Made by a program: the position numbers and the translations under genes. Positions 1-11,416 of a stretch of 64,000 nucleotides of DNA are shown here, one piece after another. The stretch lies in the NCBI GenBank assembly GCA_025602905.1, contig JAHLKI010000001.1:372001-436000 (forward strand). Reading direction: 5' to 3'. The stretch comes from Phlyctochytrium arcticum. Its lineage: Eukaryota > Chytridiomycota > Chytridiomycetes > Chytridiales > Chytridiaceae. The notes below the pieces were generated by a model. The model had not been told where the DNA came from. It was given only the letters and a program-made list of their open reading frames with translations, and made no database searches. Numbering within the stretch: the stretch's first letter is position 1; every line of letters starts with the position of its first letter.

Positions 1-959
1 TGTTGCAAGTATTGTGAGTGTACTAAAGATTCTAGAGGAACACGGACAAGACAGATGGGTGTCGAAAAAAAAGACTTATCGAATTCACATGACTACACAA
101 CCTCGGATAACCATGCACGGTACCGTCTATGAAGACACTTGTGGTGTGGATGTGGTAGGAATTGGTTATAGGGGGGGAGAAAGTATTTATTCATGTTCTG
201 ATCATGACCACAAGGAGGTCTCTGTCATAAAGTTTGAAGCGTCAAACTCAAATGCTATGTGGATAATACAGTATTTATGAATGCTTTCAATTATCATCTG
301 GTTGTCTATGGTTCTACACTGACGCTGCGGAGCTAGCAGCGCTACATTCTTCGTTGGGATAAACAAAGAGGGCTTTGAGGTCAACACTGGCAGCCGCAGT
401 GTCGGGTCGAAGGGCCTGTTTTAATACAGAGTAGAAGTTCTCCCAGTACTTGCTCATCATAGGTAAACCAAGGCAAATCTCTACAGCTCTACACCCAACA
501 AAGCTAACGATTCGACAATCCATTGAATGTATTACGGCCCCAAACTGAGTAATGGTAAAGACTTCGCATGGATCGCCCATGCGGCCGTCATTTTTTTCGT
601 CCGTCGGGAGATGCGAGACGCCGACCATCATGAAGGAAGCCAATTTGTATGGCATGTCTTGCGATGCTTACCTTCTGATCCATCCTCGTCCATGTGTGTC
701 GGCCTACTTTGGTTGAGATCTTGGGTTCCAGATGTCAGACGAGTTGACGCGTTGAAAGTGAAGATCGCATTCCGAGTCGCATCCGGGGGCACGTTGATGG
801 CATCTCAGAACTACGTTACTCGAGTACGGAGGGTACCCAGAAAAGGACCAACAGAAATTCCAGGACGCGGCCTCCAGATGTTGGAATCGTCCAATCTGTT
901 GCAGGGACGCGCGGAACTTGCTGCGCACATGGGGCATGCCATGGTGTGCACAAGCAGCC

Positions 960-1480
960 AACCTAGAAAATGGGAGCGCTCTAACGGGAGAGCCCACCGG
1001 GTTGCGCGGCACCCAGAATAGACAAAGACATGAACGAATCCGGTCATCATCAAACGGATTGAGGGGTCTCTGTGTACGCCAGTCATGTCCGGTCATGACC
1101 GGTCATGACCCGGCTAGAGGAGAAGCCGTACTTTCGAGTCGTTTACACCCAATCAAGGAGACCAGCATCCACAATTGGCAGAAAGTCGAACGAATACAGC
1201 TATCATGACTTTGTTGAGTGGGTCTGCGTGTGCTCTCCGGGTACATGTTTTCCACAAATTCCGCACGCACCAAATTCGGGACAGAAAATGGAAACGCTCT
1301 AGGGGGAGAGCCAGATTTTCGAGTCGTTTACGCCCAATTGAGGAGATCAGCATCCACAATAGGCAGAAAGCCAAACTAATTCGGCAGTTAATACTTCGTT
1401 TGGAAGGGTCATCGTGTACCCCGGGTACATGTTTTCAATGCTTTGCAACAAATTCCGCGCGCACAAGGAGGACACTGGCT
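960..1480 (+). repeat. Diverged tandem repeat, unit about 185 bp
   Basis: A block containing tcgagtcgtttac, then cagcatccacaat and ggcagaaag occurs near 1132-1185 and again near 1317-1370, about 185 bp apart. Each block is followed by a tccgggtacatgtttt or ccgggtacatgtttt segment and a run like caaattccgc. A partial copy of the part with ggagcgctctaacggg lies near 966. The copies are clearly related but imperfect; no coding signal is kept between them. Confidence 0.6.
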
Positions 1481-1948
1481 ACTTCATGCACTGGAATTGT
1501 CAATGTTCAGGCACCAACAGCGTGCTGAAAAGTGGGACCCCGGGTCACTCACTCAACCTCGCCCGAGACCAACAACTGTCCTATTCTGTGAATATCTTTG
1601 ATAAACTCAGACTTCTCAGTAATGTGCGCTTTTTTAGGAAGGCTAACAACCAAATTAGGCAAAATACAAGACGAATCCGGTTATAGTTTGCGGGCTGGTG
1701 GGGTCGTCGTGTCGGTTTCACTATTCCGTACCATGGCATGCATGCGTATGAATGTTTTCCATGATTCCATCGAAACAGGCAACGTATCGGCGTTGGTGAA
1801 GTTGGTGGCCAAAAACCTCAATCGATGATGATTGCACGGCAATGCACGCAGCGGAAAACACAGGAAAACAGTTCAAAACAAAAACACTCAAGAAAACTTC
1901 ATCAGTGTTCCTCTGTCCTTCGGTTTGCACTGCCGCTCGCGTCCAGGC

Positions 1949-2232
1949 TCGCGTCCACCTCGAGTCGACTCCCAGTAACCGCACCCCCCGCGCATTCGGT
2001 CAAAAAGCTTCCCAAAAGAGAATAAGCTTGTTGCGCGGAGGGGTGGTCGTGTACACTAACAAGATATTGGGAGCCAGCGAGACCCAGGGTTGCCAACAGA
2101 CAGTGGATCTTGGGCCTGGACGACCCTCCCCTGATTCTCGATTCGGGCTCACAGTCGCTGCATTAGGTTGTTTACATTCTCAAAGGAGCGGGAATTGTAT
2201 GTTGGGAAGAGTAGCCCTGTCTGCCCGGTAAC
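1949..2232 (+). repeat. Dispersed repeat, copy A (possibly SINE-like)
   Basis: This stretch matches 56848-57145 on the same strand and 5329-5527 in reverse. Shared landmarks are gctcgcgtccac, attcggtca, gttgcgcgg, the core gtacactaacaagatattgg, and ggatcttgggcctgga. The part ggtggtcgtgtacac resembles a pol III A box and cccagggttgcc a weak B box, so a tRNA-derived SINE is possible but unproven. Alternatives are a MITE or a degraded LTR. Confidence 0.6.
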
Positions 2233-3374
2233 CAGGTTGTGCGCACAGACCCTTCGGGTCCGCTTGTCCCCACTTTGGGAATTTGTTCGGGGGACTTGAA
2301 ATGCTTGGTCATTCGAGCTCAATCGGGATGATTTGCTTCCAAACTTGGCGAATAGCTGGACGAATGTGGTGATTTGGTCGAGTCTCCCAGGCTTTTTACT
2401 ATTCCGTACCACGGATGATTTACGAAGTCGGTTTGGAGAAGAAGTGTGGTGTGCCTGGCCACATCCGGGGACGTGGGCAAATACCCCACAATTTCCACAA
2501 AACACAACTCTCGGGTGCCTCGGTTGCCTCTCGGTTGCAAGCAAGTTGCAACTTGCCAGGTCCATATCGAAAGCAAAGTGAATGAGAAAAAGTCCCAGAT
2601 CTCTTAACGCTGCCTGCTGCAGCAATTGCAAGGCAGAAACAAATATCTGCTTTGGGCCCTGTTCCAGAAAACACGCTTCAGATAATCAGATTCCGGGAGG
2701 ATCGCGATGGGGAAAAACGAAGGCGTCCCCCGGGTGTCCGCGTATCGGCGATTGACAAAAACCGGGGCAATGTGTGAATTAATTCCTGCACTCCCTTTTT
2801 GTAGTCATTCAACCCATTTATGGAAAACTCCAATCCGGCCATCATTTTTGAGTTCACAGTGTCTTCGATGCTTTTTACTATTCCTGACCCCGGCTCAGAC
2901 CGGCCGGCAGTCGGCAACACTCGGCCGGCGCCCAATGGCCAAGCTTGTCCCCCCGCAGCCCTAGCCACAGCTCCGATTTCCTGGCTCAGGCTTCTTTGTC
3001 ATCTCTCTCTTCTTTTCTTTCCTTTGGCGCTCTGGGGGATTTGATTTGTATTAGAGATTCATTTAACAAATCATTTGTTTGCGGAGGGTGGATAGTCATC
3101 ACTTTCGGTTGAGCACTTTTTGTCAACGGTGAATGTGTCTACCGAGTATTACCAATCCTCTTTGCGCAGTGTCAATTCGCAAGCAAAAAGATAACTCCGA
3201 TCGCCGGGCCGAGAGCACCGAGCACCGAGCAACCGAGCGCAAAAGAACAAAAGGGAGAAGCCGGGGGTCGGATTTTTGTTTGCTCCGAGAGAACGAACGT
3301 CTTGACTCACGGGAATTGGGGGAATTTCAACGCATCATATAATTTCAGGGTCTTCTTCTTGGCACTTTTTCCTT

Positions 3375-3383
3375 TATATAAAG
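3375..3383 (+). promoter_or_regulatory. TATA box of the GRAM-domain gene
   Basis: TATATAAAG lies 59 bp before the chosen ATG at 3434. The C2H2 gene has the same arrangement (box at 11311), so I take it as a true core promoter. Confidence 0.6.
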
Positions 3384-3433
3384 CCAGTGAACACTTTCTT
3401 TACGTCGGCATTGTGTTCTTGTGCACACTGAAT

Positions 3434-5031
3434 ATGACACTCCCGGCATCAGCAGCAGCAACAACAACGACCGCCGCCGACGCGACAATGAGCATTCCGA
3501 CAACGACAACAACGATAGTCAGTAGCGTGCAGGAGGACGCACCGGGCGAGGATGCAGTAGTAGTAGTAGGAGCAGCAGCAGGGGAAAAGACTCGAGAGGG
3601 ACGACAACGCTGGTGTCCGCGTCGCACTCCCACCACAACCCTTTCTCCAAAAGCTCGTCAAACGTCGTTGTCAGGCTCAGTCTCAGGCTCTCCCCCAGCA
3701 TCAACCGACGACGACGACAACAACGAAAACGATGAGAAACCCGCACAAAGAACCCTTCAACGCGTCGTCACAAAAGCGATTGCTCCTCTTGTCACGCTGC
3801 CCCGTCGTCGGCGTCGGCACCAACAACAACAACAACAGCTCCTGCCAAGGTCACAGTCCTTTGATGGATTCATTTCATCCTCAGCATCGTCCTGTTCTCT
3901 ATCGTATGAATCCCATGAACGGGTTATTTCAGGCCCATCATCGGGAACCGCTGCGGCCGCCGAGCCCACTGAGCACTCTAATCATCAAGGCCACCACCAA
4001 CAACAATCCTCCACATCAAGCTCATCCCACCATTTCCGCGAAACTATTATCCGTAAACTCTCTCTCGCCGCACTCCGGCATCACCGTAACCACTCCTCCC
4101 CGACCGACGAATCCGTCGTAGACTCTCCCCTCTCCAACAGCTCCACTAATAACACCCAATCAAGTCCTCCAGGCCTCCCACCCTCCTTTGGCGGCGACGA
4201 GACCCATAAGCGAGTCAGCGATGAATCAGACCGGTCTTTAATAGCGTCTTTGACCGCCCACGACAAAATCTATCCCGACATTGCCCACATTATCGAATTC
4301 TCGTCGAAGCGGAATAGAGAACTCCACCGTCTCTTTCCCCAACTTCCCATCTCAGAGATTCACGTCGATGGTACGTCGTCCCATCCCCCCGTCCTCCTTC
4401 TCATACCCCACCCACTAACATTTACCCTCCAGACTACACATGCGCCCTCCAAAAAGAAATCCTAATCCAAGGCCGGCTCTACCTCACCTCCCACCACCTC
4501 TGTTTTGCCGCAAACATTTTCGGCTACACGACCTCCTTAGTCATCCCCACATCCTCCATTACCGGCATTGAAAAGAAATCGGTGCTGATTATCCCGAATG
4601 CGATTCAGGTTCATACCACGCAACAATCTTACTTTTTTGCGTCGTTTGTGAAACGCGATGAGTGTTGGATCAAGTTGGGTGCGTTAGTGCATGCGCGTGA
4701 TAAATTACGCGAGAGGGAGTTGGCGGAGGAGGAGCAGGTGGAGGTTGAAGAGGATTCTAGTGTAGTACCCGTCGAGGAAGACTCTGTTATTGTCACCGAT
4801 TCATCACATCAACAACAACCACTCATCCCCACACCACTACTAACAACACCCTCCTCTTCATCACCCTACATCTTCCCCACCCTCCTCATCCTCCTCCTCT
4901 GGTCCATTCTGACAGCCTCAGCCTGCGCCCTAGTCCTCTACCGTGTCCGCTCGGTCGTCGGTGAACTGGACGCTGTCCTGGCCTTTTCGTCGTCGTCGGG
5001 GAACATGCATAAAACTGGCATATTGATTTAG
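3434..5031 (+). CDS. GRAM-domain, tail-anchored membrane protein (GRAMD/Aster-like)
   Basis: Two exons, 3434-4370 and 4433-5031, give 511 aa; the intron has a GTACGT donor and a CCAG acceptor. The first 300 residues are low-complexity Ser/Thr/Gln/Asp-rich sequence. The GRAM domain spans the splice site: NRELHRLFPQLP, then YTCALQKEILIQGRLYLT, CFAANIFGYTT, IPTSSITGIEKK and IPNAIQVHT, all landmarks of the GRAMD1/2 and yeast Lam families. A single hydrophobic segment near the C-terminus (FPTLLILLLWSILTASACAL) would anchor it in a membrane. I see no VASt/StART-like sterol-transfer domain, so it looks more like GRAMD2 than GRAMD1. Family members act at ER-plasma membrane contacts; that role here is inferred. 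Confidence 0.85.
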
Positions 5032-6121
5032 CTGAGGGATTTTTTTTCCTTTTTGTAGATATTTTGTAAATATAATGATTCTTGGGTTCATTCCTTTCGC
5101 CAGTATATACCGTCCTCATCATTATCTTGTCAACATCTTTTCGAGAAGGTTGTATTATATACCTGCTCGCATTTACCCTGCTGTTCCCTGTAGGTTCGAC
5201 TGATTGTATATGTAGGAGGTCGGCCTGCGGAAGTTTTTTTTTTGGAAGCAGGAGTGTTTTTCCAAATACCGAAATACCGCGAGGGTACTGAGTACAGAGA
5301 AGATTACGGGGGCATACACTGCCACCCTCTCACACAACCAACTTCCGCCCGTTCAAGAAGCTAAACAACCCAATGTGGCGACAGTACACCCAAATCGAGA
5401 ATCAAGAGAGGGTTGTCCAAAGTCCCTAGTGGGGGTGCGTCTCCCATTCTTTGCCCAATATCTTGTTAGTGTACACGGCCACCGCTCTGCGCAACACGCC
5501 TATTCTCTTTTGGGAAGTTGGTGACCGAATACGGATGTTTTAGAGCTGGATTCGGCGAGGGAGGGGGTCATGCGTGTATTTTTGGTTGCGAAAAAACACT
5601 CATCGCTGCGATGAGTGCCACGCATGGTACTGAAACCGACAGGCGACCCGATCAACTTCCAAATGATGGCTGCATTCATCCCATGTTTCGCCCATTTTGG
5701 ATGAAGGACATCCCGATGTGGTGTAAATGACTGAGACTTACGAGTTCTTGTAATAAATTCACAAAATAGGATAGTTTTACTTACGCGCGTCCCACTGTTC
5801 AGTATGATAGCTGCTTGATGCCTGGCATTGCCTGCATTCAAGAAATGGTCAGTATTCCCGGGAACATTAACCATGCCAGTGCGGCATGAACTATGAAACG
5901 AACTGTTCTTGCATCGTACGTGGAGATTTTTTACGCACGCGGAATAACATGTGTAGAGCTTGTTCGTCCAGCCGATTGAGTAAGGAGGGGGCATGTCTCC
6001 GTTCTCGACCAGTTGTTACATCGGACAGATTCATCAAGGATGAAAACAGTTGTGTAAAGCAAACTATTAAGAAGAAACAGAAAAAAAAGAGAATGACAAA
6101 AGAGAAACCAGCTCCCCCTCC
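5032..6121. other. Intergenic region with one dispersed repeat
   Basis: It lies between the 3' ends of the GRAM gene (+) and the catalase gene (-). It holds dispersed repeat copy B and, next to it (about 5615-5645), a reverse match to the tcggtttca/gtaccatg motif seen at 1711-1742. The open frames present have no domain. Confidence 0.5.
5329..5527 (-). repeat. Dispersed repeat, copy B
   Basis: On the minus strand this matches copy A closely through attcggtca, cttcccaaaagagaata, gttgcgc and the 20-bp core gtacactaacaagatattgg. The A-box-like part reads ggtggccgtgtacac, which is even closer to a tRNA D-arm. The part downstream of the core is more diverged. Confidence 0.6.
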
Positions 6122-8308
6122 CTAGCCAAACCGCTCAAAAAACCGTTTCTTCAACATCGCATCCCCAATCCGTGCCCCAAACGCTTCAGGATCCACCGAA
6201 TTCTCATCAGTCAGGACACCCGCCCCTTTATTGCCCGTCAAATCCGCAGGTTTAATGGCCATTTTGACAAAGTCGACCGCTTCACCTAGGGCACCAATGG
6301 GTTTACCGTGCCGGTATGAATCACGAATGAAGGCCCACGTATCTTCGAATTCCCAAAATGATTGTTGGAGGTAGGTGGCGGATTGGCCGCCTGGGACAAA
6401 TAGGGCATCGTAAAAGACGGAATCGGCCGTGGCAAAGGTTTGAGTGGCTACCACGTCAGTGGAGGGGATGGGACCCAGTCGGGAGGAAATAATGTCGACT
6501 ACTGCACCCTTTGCTTCAAGGGCAGATTTGACACCCGAGATTTGAGTGGAAGAGACATTTGCTGCAGCCAATACGCCTATTTTCTTGGATTTGATGTTTT
6601 TGAGGGGGAAATGGTCGATGCTCAGTGCAGGTGATTTGTTTGTTTTAGAGTTGTTGGAGGTGGGACGGGGCGGAACTTCCACATCAGCATTCTTGGCAAC
6701 GATAATGGCAAAATCGTGATCAACCTGATTAATCAGATCCACCCATCGTTGTCTGATTTCCTTGGTCTTGACTTTGGTGATTTCAAACACAGACGCTTCA
6801 ATCAACTGTTTGCGTTCCCATCCGGCCAGTGAATTGTAGAATAACTGGGATTGGGAAATGTAGTCGCCAAACGAAGGGGACCGGGCGCGGATTTTGGGGC
6901 CGTCGACACGTTCAGGGTACGTGGTGAATGAGCCTTCACGGACAGGTGTTGCACTCCCAGGTCGAGATCGAGAATGGGGAGAGTAAGCCGATGGACCTTT
7001 AAAGATTTGCATGCGCATGAATCCGTCCCGTTGGTTATTGTGGACTTCGGTTAGGGGACGGTTGATCGGGATGTATTGCCAATTGGGGGACTGGAAGCGG
7101 TTTAATTGCGTGTCTTGGTAACTGAAAATACGGCCTTGGAGGAGTGGGTCGTTGGTGAAATCGATGCCGGGGATAATGTGGGAGATGCAGAATGCGACTT
7201 GTTCGGTCTATGGTGTGTGTGGGAATAAGCACTTTATACTTGAAGGGGAAGCAAGTGTTTACGTGAACAGGTGGCTTACCTCGGCAAAGTAATTATCAGG
7301 GTTCCGGTTCAACGTCATTTTCCCAATATATTGGATAGGCACCAACTCTTCGGGGATCAGTTTGGTAGCATCCAATAAATCAAAATCAAACTTGAATTCA
7401 TCCTCTTCCTCCACGACCTGAATACCCAATTCCCATTCGGGGTAGTTGCCAGCCTCAATGGCCTCCCATAGATCCTGACGGTGCCAATCCGAGTTCTTGC
7501 CTGCGAGTTTCTGGGCCTCGTCCCAGACAAGAGAAGTCACACCGTTCATGGGCCGCCAGTGGAATTTGACAAACCGGCGTTTGTTGGATGCGTTCACGAA
7601 AGAGAAGGTGTGGACGCCAAAGCCTTGGATTTCACGGGTGTTTCGCGGAATACCACGGGGAGAAAGAGCCCATAGGAGGGTATGAAGGGTCTCGGGTGTA
7701 AGAGTGACAAAATCGTAAAAGTTGTCATGAGCGGTTCCCGCCTGTGGGATTTCGGTATTCTGTTCGGGTTTCCCGGCATGAATCAAATCCAAGAATTTGA
7801 TGGCATCCTGCACGAAAAAAACGGGAATGTCGTTGCCTACGATATCCCAGTTTCCGGAATCGGTATAGAATTTGGTGGCAAAACCGCGGACGTCACGGAC
7901 TGTATCGGCTGAACCACGGCTGCCGAGGACGGTCGAGAACCGGACAAACACAGGTGTCTTTTTCCCCGCGGCAGAGAAAACAGAGGCTTTGGTCAACGAT
8001 GACAGGTCCCCGTACGATTCAAAGATCCCGTGAGCAGCATGTCCTCGGGCATGTACCGCTCTCTCCGGGATCCGCTCATGATCAAATGAGCGAATCTTTT
8101 CCATAAACCCGAAATCTTCGAGTAACGTCGGCCCGCGAACTCCCGCCTTGAGACTGTTATCCGTGTCATTGAGTTTGACTCCAAAGTCGGTTGTCAGTGG
8201 TTGGGATTCATCGTCGCGGGTGTATTCTTGCAGCTGGTCGAGTTTGGGGTTGGTGCTTGATGTAGCGAGGATGAGCGGAAGGAAGGGGAGGAGGGTTACG
8301 AGTCTCAT
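6122..8308 (-). CDS. Secreted large-subunit catalase
   Basis: Two exons (8308-7280 and 7207-6122) give 704 aa, the usual size of fungal large-subunit (clade 2) catalases. It converts hydrogen peroxide to water and oxygen. The ATG at 8308 starts a signal peptide, [18 protein letters not shown], so it is probably secreted or cell-wall bound. Visible landmarks are [12 protein letters not shown] with the distal His, [29 protein letters not shown] with the active-site Asn, and RIFSYQDTQ with the haem-ligand Tyr just after the intron. The last 150 residues form the DJ-1/GATase-like domain ([15 protein letters not shown] to [13 protein letters not shown]) typical of the class. A GTAAGT donor at about 8367 and an ATAG just before the ATG suggest an intron in the 5' leader. 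Confidence 0.93.
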
Positions 8309-9275
8309 CCTATGGATGGGTCTTATTATTCTGGATCTGACAGTCAATAATGGGATTGATAACTTACGTTGCTGCTGGAGCCTGGTAGTGGTGCTAATAG
8401 CTGGCGAGATCCGTTTACGCTCGAGAGCGGGGGTGGGAGAGAAATCTCTTTTTATACCCGCGGAGACCCGGCCCCGCCAGATGATTGATTGACATGCCGT
8501 CACGCTGTGCTGCAAGCCTGGTTTTTTTTTCTCCTTGGAAGTATCGATCTCAGATTTTTTGGTTATGACAAAAGTGACGGGCACCGGGCGGAGATCCATG
8601 CCCCCGCTCGTTTTTTGTCCCTTTTTTACTTGGTTATCCACTCTCCATACGTTGTCCACTTCAAGAAAAGTATCATCAGAAAATGAATTCACCAGAATCA
8701 AAAAAGAATAGGAAATTGGACACATATAAGCCCGGGGGATCTCTCTCGCCCACAAAAAAAAAGAAATAAGGGAAAAAATAAACTGTGCGGACGTCATCAC
8801 CGGCTGGCCATGGAGCCCAAAAGTTGTAGTTATAACGGGTGATATGGATAGTTTTTCCATCGTGAAAAAAACTAAAGAATTTATAGTTGCTACAGTTTAC
8901 TGTCCAGAGATATGTGCCTGACCCATCTTACACTTACTCGAGAACTTAACCAGGCAAATTTAGTTATGGGTGCCTGGACAAAGTGCTGTACATTCGACGG
9001 ACCGGGTACGTAGTTCGTCCCCGATGCAGCAAGTGCTTTCTTGGTGTGATACGCACATTCAAATGCAGCGGCATTATTGTCCGCTCTCATGTAAATTCCG
9101 GCAGTCTCTGCTATGCATCTGCTTCATCATGAGTATCCTGAGCGCTCATGGAAGGATCTTTTGGAGGATCTTGGTGGCTACGCCACTCGCGCGTTTCTCC
9201 GACCCTCGCGGACTCTCGCACGATTTCCACCTGTGAGCAGTTATAATACGGACTCAACCAAAAATTACTAGAACA
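8309..9275. other. Intergenic region upstream of catalase
   Basis: It holds the catalase 5' leader with its probable intron (about 8310-8368) and the upstream region of the GSK3 pseudogene. I see no other gene. Confidence 0.5.
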
Positions 9276-10597
9276 ATGTCTACATTCGATGAACTAGACC
9301 CACCAAAAGTCGTCACGGTCCTGGCCACCGACAACAAAACCCGCAACCGTATCGATGTCCACTTCAAAACCTCCAAAATCCTCAACTATTGGTCATACAA
9401 CAGCCCACTCCCCCGACACCCCCATCGCCATCAAACGAGTCTCGAAACGCAACCGCTACCGCTACAAGAACCGTGAACTGGACATGTTGAGAATGATGGA
9501 TCATCCCAGCACTTTCGGGCATACTTTTATTCGGGCAAGAATGATTGGTAATTGAATCTGGTGTTGGAATATGTACCCGAAACGCTCCAGTGGGTCGACT
9601 TACAGTTTTATAAACCCATGGAGACCATTCCTATGCTTTCCATAAAGGTAAAACGTAATCCTTATCTCTTTTATACTTACCAGTGAACTTACACCCAAAA
9701 TTCCAATAGCTGTACATGTACCAACTCTTTCGGTCTCTGGCGTATCTCCACGCCCTCGGCATCGCCCACCGCGACATTAAACCACAGAATGTACTGGTAG
9801 ACCGCTCATCGGGTATGCTAAAACTCTGCGATTTCCGCAGCGCCAAATTTATGAAAAGAGATTTGCCACATGAATCGCATATTTGCTTCCGCTACTACCG
9901 TGCCCCGGAACTGATTTTTGGGAGTACGGATTATGATGTTAGCATGGGTAGGTGTCATCTCCCTCTTCTTCCTAACTACACCACCTACATTCTAATCAAA
10001 ATCCCCCCCCCCCCCCCCCCCAGATGTCTGGTCAACCGGCTGCATCATGGCCGAACTCATGCTCGGACGTCCCATCTTTTGCGGCCACAACGTCGTAGGC
10101 CAACTCGTGGAAATCTGCAAAGTCTTGGGCACACCCACCCGCTCTCAAGCCATCGCCATGAACCCCGAATTCGCCGACTACATTTTTCCCAAAATTCCCC
10201 CAGCACCCTGGCCAAAAGTCTTTAAAGATCACCCCACCACGACGGAATCACTCGATTTGATTGGACAGGTATTAGAGTTTTCGCCCGTGCTTCGGGTGAC
10301 GGCTATCCAAGCTCTTGTGCATCCGTTTTTTGATGAGTTGCGACAACCCGAAACGAAAATGGTAGATGGAAAGGATTTACCCCCTTTATTTGATTTTTCG
10401 GCTATGGGTATGTCATATTTCCCATTACCCCAAGCTCTAAAACCTCAAACAACTTATAGAACTCGCCATTGAACCGTGCCCTGGTCCCCCCGCACGCAAA
10501 ACCCGCTCTCCGTGCTCGTGGCATTGACCTGGACATTTTTGTGCCCATCTCCATGACCCAGCCATCATCATCACTGGCCGATTATAGAGAAGAATGA
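9276..10597 (+). pseudogene. GSK3-type kinase pseudogene with introns kept
   Basis: This matches the intact GSK3 gene at 53981-55836 exon for exon, with introns at the same places (before [12 protein letters not shown], before DVWSTGC, before the last exon). It is therefore a DNA-level duplicate and not a retrocopy. The glycine-rich loop is missing and the N-lobe changes frame near 9410. An in-frame stop sits just before LNLVLEYVPET (about 9550), and the last exon has a small deletion that shifts its frame. Later exons stay open, but DFG is changed to DFR and the activation-loop SRYY to [12 protein letters not shown] survives. No working kinase could come from it; a short regulatory product is possible but unsupported. 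Its third intron holds a run of 19 C. Confidence 0.88.
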
Positions 10598-11416
10598 ATT
10601 TGCATCTTCCTCTCTCACCTCTATTTTTTCGTTTTTGGAAACATACAGCTTGTTTCAAAATGTCTGGAAAAGGACAGATGTGACGTTGGTTACATTTTGG
10701 AACAAGCGGTACGTTTTTTTTGGGAGGCCTTCAAATTTTTTGAACGCTTTTCGGTTTACTTTTTTTGGGGTCGTGTGTCAAAATCGGCAATATACAAATA
10801 CATGCTCGCCAAGTTTCTCACTGGAAGTATGATATATAAGCTCGCATAGATTTTTTGTTACATCGGCGGGATGACCTTCAGACGACGAAGGCGAAGAAAT
10901 TTGCCAGATACAGATACCCATCTCCGCCTGGATGCCATTGTGAAAGTCTGTTCCTTGGTACATCTAGATATGGTGATCTCGAAAGCCGGCTTGGCACACA
11001 TGTGTCATCAGAATCCCCGACTTTTCTTTACCCACAGCCCTCCGAAGTCGTTGGACACATCCCCCCATCCTGAACTCACCCCCATAAAATAAGAGTAGGG
11101 GCTGAAGACCTGGCTGACGCGTCAAAAGCTCGCGCCAAAAACATGTATGTCACGACTCTGAGATATCCTCAACAACCCCATTCTGACCGTCGCAAGTCGC
11201 AACATGCACCCTAAATCAACCGTCAGGGGTTTCATGCCGTTTTGCGGTCAATGTGGATGTGCCGTTTTTTGAGTATGGTAGGTTTTTGGAAGGTAGGTTC
11301 AGCGGGGGAGTATATAAAGGATGGGATGGGAGTGTGCTTTCTGCCTCTTTTTTGATACACTCTCTCTGAAATAACCAACACATCACCACCACTACTACAA
11401 TCCCACTATCACAACA
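10598..11416. other. Intergenic region before the zinc-finger gene
   Basis: No coding signal beyond short shadow frames. It holds the TATA box at 11311 and a C/A-rich leader of about 90 bp. Confidence 0.5.
11311..11320 (+). promoter_or_regulatory. TATA box of the C2H2 gene
   Basis: TATATAAAGG lies 106 bp before the ATG at 11417 and is followed by a CT/CA-rich leader. Confidence 0.6.

Larger units (their letters stand above)
1..3360. other. Repeat-rich stretch without a supported gene
   Basis: Open frames here are short, overlap on both strands and have no recognisable domain. The stretch holds the tandem units at 960-1480 and one dispersed repeat copy at 1949-2232. A short motif, ctattccgtacca, recurs at 1722 and 2399. 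I see no gene; it looks like old repeat debris upstream of the GRAM-domain gene. Confidence 0.5.

Noticed and set aside
527..1021. Open frame of 164 codons in the left repeat region
   Set aside because: No domain, overlapped by equally long reverse frames, and it runs into the tandem repeat.
2149..2631. Minus-strand frame of 160 codons
   Set aside because: It overlaps the dispersed repeat, has no domain and no splice support.
5500..5994. Minus-strand frame of 164 codons
   Set aside because: It begins in intergenic sequence and ends inside dispersed repeat copy B; no domain.
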